Shown here one piece after another: positions 1 to 7,097 of a DNA stretch of 8,082 nucleotides; position 1 is the stretch's first letter, and every line of letters starts with the position of its first letter. Made by a program: the position numbers and the translations under genes. The notes under the pieces are model-generated. The model did not search any database, had not been told where the DNA came from, and was given only the letters and a program-made list of their open reading frames with translations. Origin of the DNA: Clostridia bacterium (GTDB taxonomy: Bacteria > Bacillota > Clostridia > Oscillospirales > CAG-272); the NCBI GenBank assembly GCA_900770605.1, contig CAAGKS010000092.1, positions 1 through 8,082 of the forward strand, in the 5' to 3' direction.

Positions 1-1905
1 CTTATGAAGCGAGAAGGGCTTGAAGCTGATAGTAACAACGTCGCCGTTCTGGGTGAAATCAAGCTTTTCACCGTCGGGCTGAGTCACTACCTCTGTTATC
101 TTCTTATCGACCTTTACGCTAACCCGAACGTCGTGAAGCGTGGGGAAATCGCAAAGCAAGCATACGTTACCGCGATTTACAGGGGGCGCATAAAGAACGT
201 GGAGCGTAAAGTGCTCGCCGTCCGTGCGTCTGCGGTATCTTATTCTTCCGCAGGAGGGGAGATTTTCGGTAACTATACATCTGTCGTACACCTCGTCAAT
301 TCCCTTCATTATGTACTTTTCAAGCACGTAATTTCCGGACGCGTTATACGCGGTGAATACGGGGTGAGCAAAGTAGAGCACGTTGCCCTTCTTTACCATT
401 GCGGGATAATCCGCCTTTTCTGCCTTATTGGGCGTATTCTTGTGTCCGCAGAAGTGACGGAAGGTACGGCTGAAATAAGGCTCGTAAACAGATGCGAGCA
501 CCTCTCCGCCCTCTACCTTGGTCTTGTATGCGGAGGAATATGCAAGGAAGGGAGTCTGATACTCGTCGATAGGACACTCGATATAGTCCTTATCGAACTC
601 AGAGGGAGCGATCTTTTCAATGCCAAGCTCGTCGCAAATGCTCTCGTAGCTTGCAACGATCTTACCGCCATTAGCGGCGAATTCAACGAGCGCGCGCTTA
701 TCCTCATCACTGAGCTTTACGTAATCGGGAAGCACGATGCAGGCGTACTTGCTGATATCGTCGCCCGACTCAACAACGTCATATTCAAGATGCATTATCT
801 GCAAAAGCTTGGACGCGCCAAGATCGGCGTTCTTATTATGGCTGAGCCAGATAGCGATATCGGAGTATGCAAGCGTATCGTCGCAATACTTCTCTATTCT
901 GTCGATGTAGTCAAAAGCGTATCCGATAGTAGCGTACGTGCTCTTATCTATCTTACCCGAGGGGTGCAAATGATCGCCAACGGAGATAGACGCGCCAACG
1001 CTTATCATATCTATGCACTCATATTTGAGCGCATCCTTATTCTTAAATCCGCCAAACTCACCCCAGGCGTGATGGAATTTTCCTGTCATTCCGAGGAAGT
1101 GCTTGCCGTACTTCTCAAAGAACTTTGCGCGCAGGGGCATAAGATCGTATCCGCCCCAAGCGGTGGGAAGGTCCTCAAGCTCATAATGTGTCTGATAGGG
1201 GTGGTACTCGGTACGGTTCATATCCGCGCCGCCGTTATAGAACACGGGAGCATCGGGCGAATACTCGTGGACCACGCCTGTGAGCACCTTCATCATCTCG
1301 GTATGCTTGATCACGTAATACTTACGGGCATCGGCAAGGTTTTCGGGATCAAGTCCCATCTCGCGCATTCCCTTCTGACAGCTCTCGCAAACGCAGGCGT
1401 CCTTGATAAAGCAGATATCGTAAAATACGCCGTCAGCAACGTCAAATTTCTCGCACACCTCACGCGTGATCTTTACAAGGAAATCAAGATAAGATCCTGC
1501 GGGGCAAAGCGTTGTCCAGGTAACGTCCTTCGGAACTGCGTCAAGATCCTCGCTCGGCTCAGAGCCCATATATGCGGGGCGCTTGGTGTCAAAGCGGTAC
1601 TGATGCCACTCGGGGTGCGCGTCAGCATCCTTTTTACTCCAACCGAGAGTTATATAGATAGGCGCCTTTGCTCCTGCGGCGTGTATTGCCTCGATCTCCT
1701 CTCTGAGAAGATCGAAGTCGAGGTGCGGATGCATTTCATCGACCTCGGACGGATAATAGGTATATCCGTGGTGGCACTTTGCAAATACAGTCATAAGGTC
1801 GATCTTCGCGTCCTTGACCACCTTTGTAAATTCCTCTTTATCAAAGCTCTTGCCTATGCCTTCGATATCGGGGCTGGTATGAAAATCAAGATGCACACAT
1901 TTCAT
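1..1905 (-). CDS. GHL6-type putative glycoside hydrolase with trimerisation-like domain; 3' end beyond window
   Basis: The minus strand is open for 635 codons from ATG at 1905 to the window edge with no stop. GGAGGA (1913-1918) lies 7 nt before the ATG. The start (MKCVHLDFHTSPDIEGIGKS) and the following beta/alpha pattern resemble the hypothetical glycosyl hydrolase 6 (GHL6) TIM-barrel family. Candidate active-site positions are D163 in 'DGVFYDICF' and E283 in 'FHHAWGEFGGF'; both assignments are inference. Residues about 350-430 (DIAIWLS...IVLPDYVKLS...FAANGGKIVAS) look like the Rossmann-like beta-galactosidase trimerisation domain. A beta-rich tail follows from about 550. There is no signal peptide, so it is probably cytosolic, acting on imported oligosaccharides or glycosides. 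The substrate cannot be read from sequence. It starts 27 nt after cysS with no terminator between, so it is probably the third gene of the T-box operon. Only the last few residues seem to be missing, since the tail 'ISFKPFSLHK' resembles a family C-terminus. Confidence 0.72.
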   Translation of the reverse strand, partial: MKCVHLDFHTSPDIEGIGKSFDKEEFTKVVKDAKIDLMTVFAKCHHGYTYYPSEVDEMHPHLDFDLLREEIEAIHAAGAKAPIYITLGWSKKDADAHPEWHQYRFDTKRPAYMGSEPSEDLDAVPKDVTWTTLCPAGSYLDFLVKITREVCEKFDVADGVFYDICFIKDACVCESCQKGMREMGLDPENLADARKYYVIKHTEMMKVLTGVVHEYSPDAPVFYNGGADMNRTEYHPYQTHYELEDLPTAWGGYDLMPLRAKFFEKYGKHFLGMTGKFHHAWGEFGGFKNKDALKYECIDMISVGASISVGDHLHPSGKIDKSTYATIGYAFDYIDRIEKYCDDTLAYSDIAIWLSHNKNADLGASKLLQIMHLEYDVVESGDDISKYACIVLPDYVKLSDEDKRALVEFAANGGKIVASYESICDELGIEKIAPSEFDKDYIECPIDEYQTPFLAYSSAYKTKVEGGEVLASVYEPYFSRTFRHFCGHKNTPNKAEKADYPAMVKKGNVLYFAHPVFTAYNASGNYVLEKYIMKGIDEVYDRCIVTENLPSCGRIRYRRRTDGEHFTLHVLYAPPVNRGNVCLLCDFPTLHDVRVSVKVDKKITEVVTQPDGEKLDFTQNGDVVTISFKPFSLHK

Positions 1906-1932
1906 TTGCTATTCCTCCAAAACAATCAGCTA

Positions 1933-3366
1933 TTAAGCGATAGTATATTTTGTACCCGCAGAGGTATCAAGAAGTGTAACTCCCTTTTCAAGCAGGAGCG
2001 CGCGGATCTCGTCAGCTCTTGCAAAATCCTTTGCCTTCTTTGCCGCCGCTCTCTCGGCGATCAGGCTCTCTATCTCCTGAATAAAGGGATCGGACGCCGC
2101 AGCCTCTGCCGCAGCCTTTTCCTCGTCAAGCAGCTTCTGCGCCGCCTCGATCATATTAAGTCCGAGCACGTAATCAAAGTCTGCAAGCAACGCGAGCTTT
2201 GTAGAGGGCGTAGTCTTTGCTTTGAGAACGTCATAAATAGCCGTTACGCCAAGTGAGGTGTTGAGGTCGTTATCAAGCGCCGCGCAAAATCTTGCCTTGA
2301 GCGCATCAAAGCTCTCCTTATCCACCTCTCCCTGCTCCTCCTTGAGAAGTGAGAGGGTGCGAGCAATTATCTTATCGTACGCGATCTTTGCATTATCAAG
2401 GTTTTCATAAGAGAACACAAGAGACTTGCGGTAATGTGACTGCAAGCAGAAAAGTCTGTAAACCAGAGGATCGTATCCCTTGCCCTCAAGCAGGGAAACT
2501 GTGAGGAACTCTCCGCTGGACTTGCTCATCTTACCCGAGTTTGTATTGAGGTGATGAACGTGGAACCAATAATTACACCACTTATGTCCGAGGTACGCCT
2601 CACTCTGAGCGATCTCGTTGGTGTGATGCGGAAACGCGTTGTCGATACCGCCGCAGTGGATATCCACGCGCTCGCCAAGATACTTCATACTTATGCAGGA
2701 GCACTCGATATGCCAGCCGGGGTAACCTACGCCCCAAGGGCTATCCCATTTAAGCTCCTGGTCGTCAAACTTGGACTTTGTGAACCAAAGCACGAAGTCC
2801 GCCTTGTTCTTCTTATTTCCGTCCTCCTCAACGCCCTCACGAACGCCTACCTCAAGGTCTTCCTCCTTGAAATCGTTAAAGACGTAATACTGCTCGAGCT
2901 TAGAGGTATCAAAATAAATATTTCCGCCCGCCTCGTAAGCATAGCCCTTTTCGATAAGTCCCTCGATAACCTTTATGAACTCGTCGATGCAGCCTGTTGC
3001 AGGCGCTACCACGTCAGGCGTTTTGATGTTGAGCTTCTTGCAATCCGCAAAGAAAGCGTCCGTATAGTACTGCGCGATCTGCATTACGGTCTTCTTCTCG
3101 CGCTTTGCGCCCTTGAGCATCTTATCCTCGCCCGTATCGGCGTCACTCGTAAGATGTCCTACGTCGGTTATGTTCATAACTCTCGTTACGTCATATCCCG
3201 CATAACGCAAATACTTTTCAAGCACGTCCTCCATTATATAGCTTCTGAGGTTGCCTATGTGCGCGTAATGATACACAGTAGGGCCGCAGGTATACATACT
3301 TACCTTGCCTGCCTCGTTGGGTATGAATTCATCGCGTCTTCTCGTTGCTGAATTATAAATAAGCAT
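1933..3366 (-). CDS. cysS: Cysteinyl-tRNA synthetase
   Basis: Class I aminoacyl-tRNA synthetase of 477 residues that charges tRNA-Cys with cysteine in the cytosol. The HIGH motif is HIGN at 36-39 and the KMSKS loop is exact at 279-283. The zinc site that discriminates cysteine is complete: C27 in 'YTCGPTVY', C222 in 'WHIECS', and H247 plus E251 in 'FPHHTNE'. An insertion of about 15-20 charged residues around 171-189 (VGVREGVEEDGNKKNKAD) precedes 'FVLWF', as I recall from clostridial CysRS. The C-terminal helical and anticodon-binding part ends in '...GVTLLDTSAGTKYTIA'. It starts 21 nt after cysE, with GGAAGG a few bases before the ATG, so it is co-transcribed with cysE under the cysteine T-box. 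Length and motifs are normal for an active enzyme. Confidence 0.97.
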   Translation of the reverse strand: MLIYNSATRRRDEFIPNEAGKVSMYTCGPTVYHYAHIGNLRSYIMEDVLEKYLRYAGYDVTRVMNITDVGHLTSDADTGEDKMLKGAKREKKTVMQIAQYYTDAFFADCKKLNIKTPDVVAPATGCIDEFIKVIEGLIEKGYAYEAGGNIYFDTSKLEQYYVFNDFKEEDLEVGVREGVEEDGNKKNKADFVLWFTKSKFDDQELKWDSPWGVGYPGWHIECSCISMKYLGERVDIHCGGIDNAFPHHTNEIAQSEAYLGHKWCNYWFHVHHLNTNSGKMSKSSGEFLTVSLLEGKGYDPLVYRLFCLQSHYRKSLVFSYENLDNAKIAYDKIIARTLSLLKEEQGEVDKESFDALKARFCAALDNDLNTSLGVTAIYDVLKAKTTPSTKLALLADFDYVLGLNMIEAAQKLLDEEKAAAEAAASDPFIQEIESLIAERAAAKKAKDFARADEIRALLLEKGVTLLDTSAGTKYTIA

Positions 3367-3387
3367 AGTTTTTCCTTCCGTACTGTT

Positions 3388-4143
3388 TTACTTCTTTGGC
3401 TTCTTCGAGCCCTTTGCATTAAGCTCTGCGATCTGGCTCTCAAGCAGCGCGAGCTTTTCCTCGAGCTTCTTTATCTCCTGCGCCACAGGGTCGGGAATGT
3501 GGATCTGATCGAGATCGTCCACGCGCTGTCCCTCTCTGCGAACTACCTTCGCAGGAATACCCACAGCGGTGCTGTTGTTGCCTATATCCTCAAGAACTAC
3601 CGCGTTTGCGGCGATCTTGGTGTTATCCCCTATGGTAAGCGGTCCGAGCACCTTTGCTCCCGCGCCCACGAGAACGTTGTTTCCTATGGTGGGGTGACGC
3701 TTTCCAACGTCCTTACCCGTTCCTCCAAGCGTTACTCCCTGATAGATAGTGCAGTTATCGCCGATCTCGGTAGTCTCACCTATGACCACGCCCATACCGT
3801 GATCTATCATAAGTCCCTTGCCGATCTTTGCGGCGGGGTGTATCTCAATGCCCGTGACGAATCTCGCCGTCTGGCTGACTGCGCGCGCGGCGAAATAATG
3901 CTCACTCTTGTGCAGCTTATGAGCAAGGCGGTGCGCAATAAGCGCGTGCACTCCGGGATAAAGCAGCAATACCTCAAGATCACTTCTTGCGGCAGGGTCT
4001 CTCTCCCTCGTTGCGCGGACGTCGTCCTTTACTGCGCTGAACGCTTCCTTTGCCACACTCACCGTATTACGAGCGGTCTTTTGTAGCTTATCGTAAGCCG
4101 CCTTTGCGTCGCTCTTTATTTTTTGTTTTTTAGCGGTATCCAT
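3388..4143 (-). CDS. cysE: Serine O-acetyltransferase
   Basis: Transfers acetyl from acetyl-CoA to L-serine, giving O-acetylserine, the acceptor for sulfide in cysteine synthesis. The protein has 251 residues from the ATG at 4143, which has GGAGG 4 nt upstream (4148-4152). An in-frame ATG at 4218 was rejected because it lies inside the T-box leader. Residues 1-50 are a charged helical region. Residues 56-95 match the helical SAT segment (LYPGVHALIAHRLAHKLH). The left-handed beta-helix of hexapeptide repeats runs from about 97 to 195. H115 (IDHGMG) and H150 (KRHPTIG) correspond to E. coli H158 and H193; E100 replaces D143, as in many Firmicute enzymes. A charged, probably coiled-coil tail (221-251, EIKKLEEKLALLESQIAELN) is an addition that may replace the usual feedback or CysK-binding end. 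It is the first gene of the T-box operon. Confidence 0.95.
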   Translation of the reverse strand: MDTAKKQKIKSDAKAAYDKLQKTARNTVSVAKEAFSAVKDDVRATRERDPAARSDLEVLLLYPGVHALIAHRLAHKLHKSEHYFAARAVSQTARFVTGIEIHPAAKIGKGLMIDHGMGVVIGETTEIGDNCTIYQGVTLGGTGKDVGKRHPTIGNNVLVGAGAKVLGPLTIGDNTKIAANAVVLEDIGNNSTAVGIPAKVVRREGQRVDDLDQIHIPDPVAQEIKKLEEKLALLESQIAELNAKGSKKPKK

Positions 4144-4431
4144 ATATCCTCCAAAAAATAAGCCTCTGCGCGCAGGAAAATTCTCTGCGCGCAGAGGCGA
4201 TGTTATTCGCGGTTCCACTCTGCTTCGGGCTGTTATAAAAGCCCATCTTTATTCCCATAACGCAGGAAAGCGTTGCTCCATACACAATAGTGCCAAAGGC
4301 TCTACCTTGGGGAGCAAGATCTGGCGGGCGCACATGCCGATAAGTCAACGTAACCGCTTTCAGCCCCTGGCGGAAACTCTCTGTTCTGACTATTCTCGGT
4401 TTCTTCCCGATCAACGATCAAATCAAGTATT
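4144..4431 (-). promoter_or_regulatory. T-box riboswitch (tRNA-Cys) upstream of cysE-cysS
   Basis: The untranslated leader contains the full set of T-box parts, read on the minus strand. Stem I has CAGAGAG (4377-4383) and GCTGAAAG (4357-4364), the conserved apical motifs. An internal loop on its 3' side holds UGC (4330-4332), the likely cysteine specifier. Stem II pairs TTGCTCC with GGAGCAA (4311-4317 with 4273-4279). The Stem IIA/B pseudoknot is AACGC-TTTCC-T-GCGTT-AT-GGGAA (4252-4274). Stem III is GGGCT...AGCCC (4227-4244). The T-box is GTGGAACCGCG (4208-4218). The antiterminator is fully formed at 4191-4223: GCAGAG pairs with CTCTGC, TGGAACC is the bulge, and GCG pairs with CGC. Its 3' strand is also the 5' arm of the terminator. 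The bulge UGGA would pair with U73 of tRNA-Cys. Uncharged tRNA-Cys should therefore let transcription continue. Confidence 0.95.
4153..4198 (-). terminator. T-box regulatory terminator
   Basis: A 14-bp GC-rich stem, GCCTCTGCGCGCAG with its complement (4185-4198 and 4162-4175), has a 9-nt loop and is followed by TTATTTTTT (4153-4161). It ends one base before the cysE ribosome binding site. Its first arm overlaps the 3' strand of the antiterminator (4191-4199), so the two folds exclude each other, as expected for transcriptional attenuation. Confidence 0.95.
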
Positions 4432-4437
4432 TACTAT

Positions 4438-4466
4438 ATTATACACACTTCTCCCCCTTTTGTAAA
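4438..4466 (-). promoter_or_regulatory. Sigma-A promoter of the cysE-cysS operon
   Basis: On the minus strand, TTTACA (4461-4466) is the -35 box and TATAAT (4438-4443) an exact -10 box, with a 17-nt spacer. Transcription should start near 4431, just before T-box Stem I. The -35 box sits in an inverted repeat (4454-4470). Confidence 0.85.
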
Positions 4467-4470
4467 GGGG
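4454..4470. repeat. Inverted repeat CCCCTTT-N3-AAAGGGG between dat and the cys promoter
   Basis: Perfect 7-bp arms flank TGT. It begins 10 nt past the dat stop codon and overlaps the -35 box of the cys promoter. On the minus strand it is followed by GAGAAG rather than a U-run, so it is a poor intrinsic terminator for dat. It may be an operator or a weak terminator; I cannot tell which. Confidence 0.5.
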
Positions 4471-4480
4471 TTTGATAAAA

Positions 4481-5326
4481 TTATTTTTCCGTCTTTGCCA
4501 TAAAGTCGCCCATCAGCGCGTCCTGAAGCTTTTTGAGAAGCTCGGGCGATCTTCCGCCAACGCGCACGCCGTCTATCTCGCAAATAGGACGGCAAAGCGT
4601 GCCCGACGCCGTTACTATTATCTCGTCAGCCGCCATCATCTCCTCAAGCGTGTAAGGCTCTTCCCTGACCTCAATACCAAAGCTCTTGCAGGTTTTTATC
4701 AGATGCGCTCTCGCAACGCCCGCGAGTATGAGATTATCGGCAGGAGCGGTCTTAACGCTTCCGTCAGGCAAAATTATCGAGACGTTTGAATGGGCGCATT
4801 CTGTAACGCGGCCGTTTCTGTGGAAGATGGCCTCGTCAGCCCCCGCCTGCTCTGCCGCCGCAGACGCCATTACCGTGGGGATGAGGTTTAGAGTTTTCAT
4901 ATTACAATGGAAAAATCTCGTGTCCTCAAGGGTTATGACCTTCATAGGCGTGTATATATCCCTGAGCTTCATAGGGCGAAGCATTATCCATACGTTTGCC
5001 ACCATATTTTCAGCAGGCGCGTGATTGCGCACCTGAGTGCCGCGCGATACCTGCCAATATACGTGCTGCTCGTCAGCATCGAGCTTCTTTACAAGCTCAC
5101 AGATGATATTCGAGAACTCCTCTTTTGTGTGAGGAATGTTGATGCCGAGAAACCTTGCGCTCTCGTACATTCTGTCCATGTGCTCGTCAAGCGCGTAAAT
5201 TTTATAATTGCGGCAATATGCCACCTCGAAAAGACCGTCGCCAAAATAGCAAGCGCGGTCGTTCATAGGCACTGTCATATTTTCAAGAAGATCGTATCTT
5301 CCGTTATAATAACCGAGATTTTCCAT
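4481..5326 (-). CDS. dat: D-amino-acid transaminase (class IV PLP aminotransferase)
   Basis: A 281-residue PLP enzyme of fold type IV, probably interconverting D-alanine or other D-amino acids with 2-oxo acids to supply D-glutamate and D-alanine for the cell wall. K144 in 'NMKTLNLIP' is the Schiff-base lysine (K145 of the Bacillus YM-1 enzyme). E176 in 'VTECAHSN' matches the glutamate that contacts the pyridine nitrogen. R100 and H102 in 'RGTQVRNHAP' match the R98/H100 carboxylate trap that separates D-amino-acid transaminases from the branched-chain and ADC-lyase relatives. The third trap residue, Y31, is F33 here (GDGLFEV). The nearest Shine-Dalgarno, AGGA, lies an unusually long 12 nt before the ATG, but no in-frame alternative start exists nearby. 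It has its own strong promoter, and the cys T-box operon follows in the same direction. A broader class IV aminotransferase specificity remains possible. Confidence 0.88.
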   Translation of the reverse strand: MENLGYYNGRYDLLENMTVPMNDRACYFGDGLFEVAYCRNYKIYALDEHMDRMYESARFLGINIPHTKEEFSNIICELVKKLDADEQHVYWQVSRGTQVRNHAPAENMVANVWIMLRPMKLRDIYTPMKVITLEDTRFFHCNMKTLNLIPTVMASAAAEQAGADEAIFHRNGRVTECAHSNVSIILPDGSVKTAPADNLILAGVARAHLIKTCKSFGIEVREEPYTLEEMMAADEIIVTASGTLCRPICEIDGVRVGGRSPELLKKLQDALMGDFMAKTEK

Positions 5327-5411
5327 ACGAAGCGGGTGTCCTTTCGGTATAGTAGTGTTACTGCTTTAATTTATATGTAAAGGTTCGTTTATCTATTACG
5401 CTATTAAAATA

Positions 5412-5440
5412 ATTATAGCATACCAACGGCGCTTTGTCAA
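5412..5440 (-). promoter_or_regulatory. Consensus sigma-A promoter of dat
   Basis: On the minus strand, TTGACA (5435-5440) and TATAAT (5412-5417) are both exact consensus with a 17-nt spacer, and TGC before the -10 gives an extended -10. The untranslated leader would be about 78 nt. An imperfect dyad overlaps the -35 box. Confidence 0.9.
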
Positions 5441-5450
5441 TCGAATGACA
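5435..5450. promoter_or_regulatory. Possible operator dyad over the dat -35 box
   Basis: TGTCA-A-TCGA-A-TGACA is a 16-nt dyad with matching 5-bp arms, a palindromic TCGA core and two central mismatches. It overlaps the -35 box of dat and lies between the two divergent promoters. Binding by a regulator is inference only. Confidence 0.35.
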
Positions 5451-5472
5451 TTTTTTATTTTTTGCGCGAGTA

Positions 5473-5501
5473 TTGATTTTCAGAGGGTTGTATGTTATAC
5501 T
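5473..5501 (+). promoter_or_regulatory. Sigma-A promoter of the DUF1538/PII-like operon
   Basis: TTGATT (5473-5478) and TATACT (5496-5501) are separated by 17 nt, and TG at 5493-5494 makes an extended -10. Start of transcription is expected near 5508, giving a short leader of about 37 nt before the GTG. It is divergent from the dat promoter, with about 33 nt between the two -35 boxes. Confidence 0.8.
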
Positions 5502-5544
5502 ATTTATGTTATATATATCAAATATTTAAAAAGGAGGAACAGGC

Positions 5545-7086
5545 GTGAATTTTCTTCGTAATACGATACTCGGCCCTAAAATATCCGAATCGCTGTCATC
5601 GGTGCTGCCCGTATCGGGAATAGTGCTTTTGCTTATGATGACTATCGTTCCGGTTGAGCCCGCTATGCTCCTTTCCTTTTTATTCGGCGCGATATTCCTG
5701 ATATTCGGAATGGGACTTTTCACACTCGGCGCTGAGACCGCGATGACGCCTATGGGCGAATACGTGGGCGCGAGAATGACAAAATCCAAAAATCTCGTTC
5801 TGATCATATTGGTATCCTTGTTCGTGGGAACTATGATCACAGTTTCCGAGCCTGACCTTCAGGTGCTCGCAAACCAGATCTCCTCGATTCCCTCAGCGGT
5901 TATAATCTGGTCAGTCGCGGCAGGCGTTGGACTTTTGCTCGTGGTAGCGATGCTCAGAATACTGTTCAAGATCCGCCTCAAATATCTTTTGCTCGGACTT
6001 TACATAGCAGTTTTCGCGCTCGCAGCGTTCGTTCCCGAAAACTTCCTCGCGTTCGCATTCGACTCAGGCGGAGTTACAACAGGACCTATGACAGTTCCCT
6101 TTATTATGGCGCTCGGCGTGGGTGTTGCTTCTATCCGATCCGACGACGGCGGCTCTGACAGCTTTGGACTTGTAGCGCTATGCTCCGTTGGCCCTATCGC
6201 CGCGGTAATGCTGCTCGGTATCCTCAACAATGCAGACGCGTCCGCTATGACGGATTACTCAATGCCTCTGGCAAACGACTCGAAGGAAGTTATACTTCTC
6301 TTCCTTGAAAAGCTTCCTCACTACGCTAAAGAGGTCGCTATGGCAGTAGGCCCGATAGTTATTTTCTTCCTTATCTTCCGCGCCATAAGCGGCGGTATCG
6401 GACAGGGCGGACTTGGCAAGATACTTATCGGTGTGCTTTATACATACGTAGGCCTCGTGCTTTTCCTCACAGGCGTCAGCGTTGGCTTTATGCCCGTTGG
6501 TTACTTCCTTGGAAATGCGCTCGCGAGTCTGGAATACAAATGGGTGATAGTACCGCTTGGAATAATCATGGGTTACTTCATAGTAGCCGCCGAGCCGGCA
6601 GTCCACGTGCTTACAAAGCAGGTTGAGGACGTAACGGCAGGAGCTATCCCCAGAAAGTTGCTATCCCTCTCGCTCTCTATCGGCGTTGCGGCGTCCATCG
6701 GTATCGCGATGCTCCGCGTGCTGTTTGGAATATCTATTATGTGGGTGCTTATCCCCGGATACGTAATATCTCTCGTCCTTTCGTTTATAGTTCCCGACGT
6801 ATTTACGGCTATCGCCTTCGACTCAGGCGGAGTTGCTTCAGGACCTATGACCGCTACCTTTTTGCTTCCCTTTGCGGTTGGAGCTTGTATGGCGGTAGGC
6901 GGAAACGTAGTTCAGGACGCCTTCGGACTTGTGGCACTTGTTGCTATGACGCCCCTCATCGCGATCCAGATACTTGGTCTTGTATATAAGATAAAGACGG
7001 CAAAGACAAGCGCGGCAGAGGATATTGCCGAGGAAGTAATAGAAGATACTCCCACAGGCGCAGACGAAGACATTATAGATCTTTAA
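5545..7086 (+). CDS. DUF1538 family polytopic membrane protein, putative transporter
   Basis: A 513-residue integral membrane protein with a GTG start, chosen because AAGGAGG (5531-5537) is 7 nt upstream. It matches the DUF1538 family pattern and has two homologous halves about 250 residues apart. Half 1 has SEPDLQVLANQ (101-111), LRILF (137-141), AFDSGGVTTGPMT (171-183) and DSFGLVAL (205-212). Half 2 has AEPAVHVLTKQ (349-359), LRVLF (390-394), AFDSGGVASGPMT (424-436) and DAFGLVAL (458-465). About ten or more hydrophobic segments are visible, and the two small-residue DSGG...GP segments could be re-entrant loops. Such a repeat architecture is typical of secondary transporters or channels; the substrate is unknown. 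The C-terminal 24 residues (490-513) are strongly acidic and probably cytosolic. The stop codon overlaps the ribosome binding site of the PII-like gene, so the two are likely translated in step. Confidence 0.85.
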   Translation: MNFLRNTILGPKISESLSSVLPVSGIVLLLMMTIVPVEPAMLLSFLFGAIFLIFGMGLFTLGAETAMTPMGEYVGARMTKSKNLVLIILVSLFVGTMITVSEPDLQVLANQISSIPSAVIIWSVAAGVGLLLVVAMLRILFKIRLKYLLLGLYIAVFALAAFVPENFLAFAFDSGGVTTGPMTVPFIMALGVGVASIRSDDGGSDSFGLVALCSVGPIAAVMLLGILNNADASAMTDYSMPLANDSKEVILLFLEKLPHYAKEVAMAVGPIVIFFLIFRAISGGIGQGGLGKILIGVLYTYVGLVLFLTGVSVGFMPVGYFLGNALASLEYKWVIVPLGIIMGYFIVAAEPAVHVLTKQVEDVTAGAIPRKLLSLSLSIGVAASIGIAMLRVLFGISIMWVLIPGYVISLVLSFIVPDVFTAIAFDSGGVASGPMTATFLLPFAVGACMAVGGNVVQDAFGLVALVAMTPLIAIQILGLVYKIKTAKTSAAEDIAEEVIEDTPTGADEDIIDL

Positions 7087-7097
7087 GGAGAAATTTT

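Noticed and set aside
4..2256. Very long open frame of 750 codons on the plus strand
   Set aside because: It lies wholly antisense to the GHL6-type gene and the 3' part of cysS, both of which show clear family motifs. It has no ribosome binding site and its translation resembles no protein I know; it arises from codon bias of the real genes.
2551..3351. 266-codon open frame on the plus strand over cysS
   Set aside because: It is antisense to the complete HIGH/KMSKS-bearing cysS and has no recognisable domain or ribosome binding site.
4130..4414. Small open frame inside the T-box leader, and an upstream in-frame ATG for cysE at 4218
   Set aside because: The region folds into T-box Stem I, antiterminator and terminator. 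The cysE start at 4143 has a perfect GGAGG; the upstream extension only translates the RNA structure.
5362..5380. Short dyad CTTTA-N9-TAAAG in the dat leader
   Set aside because: Five-bp AT-rich arms are expected by chance in this AT-rich intergenic region.
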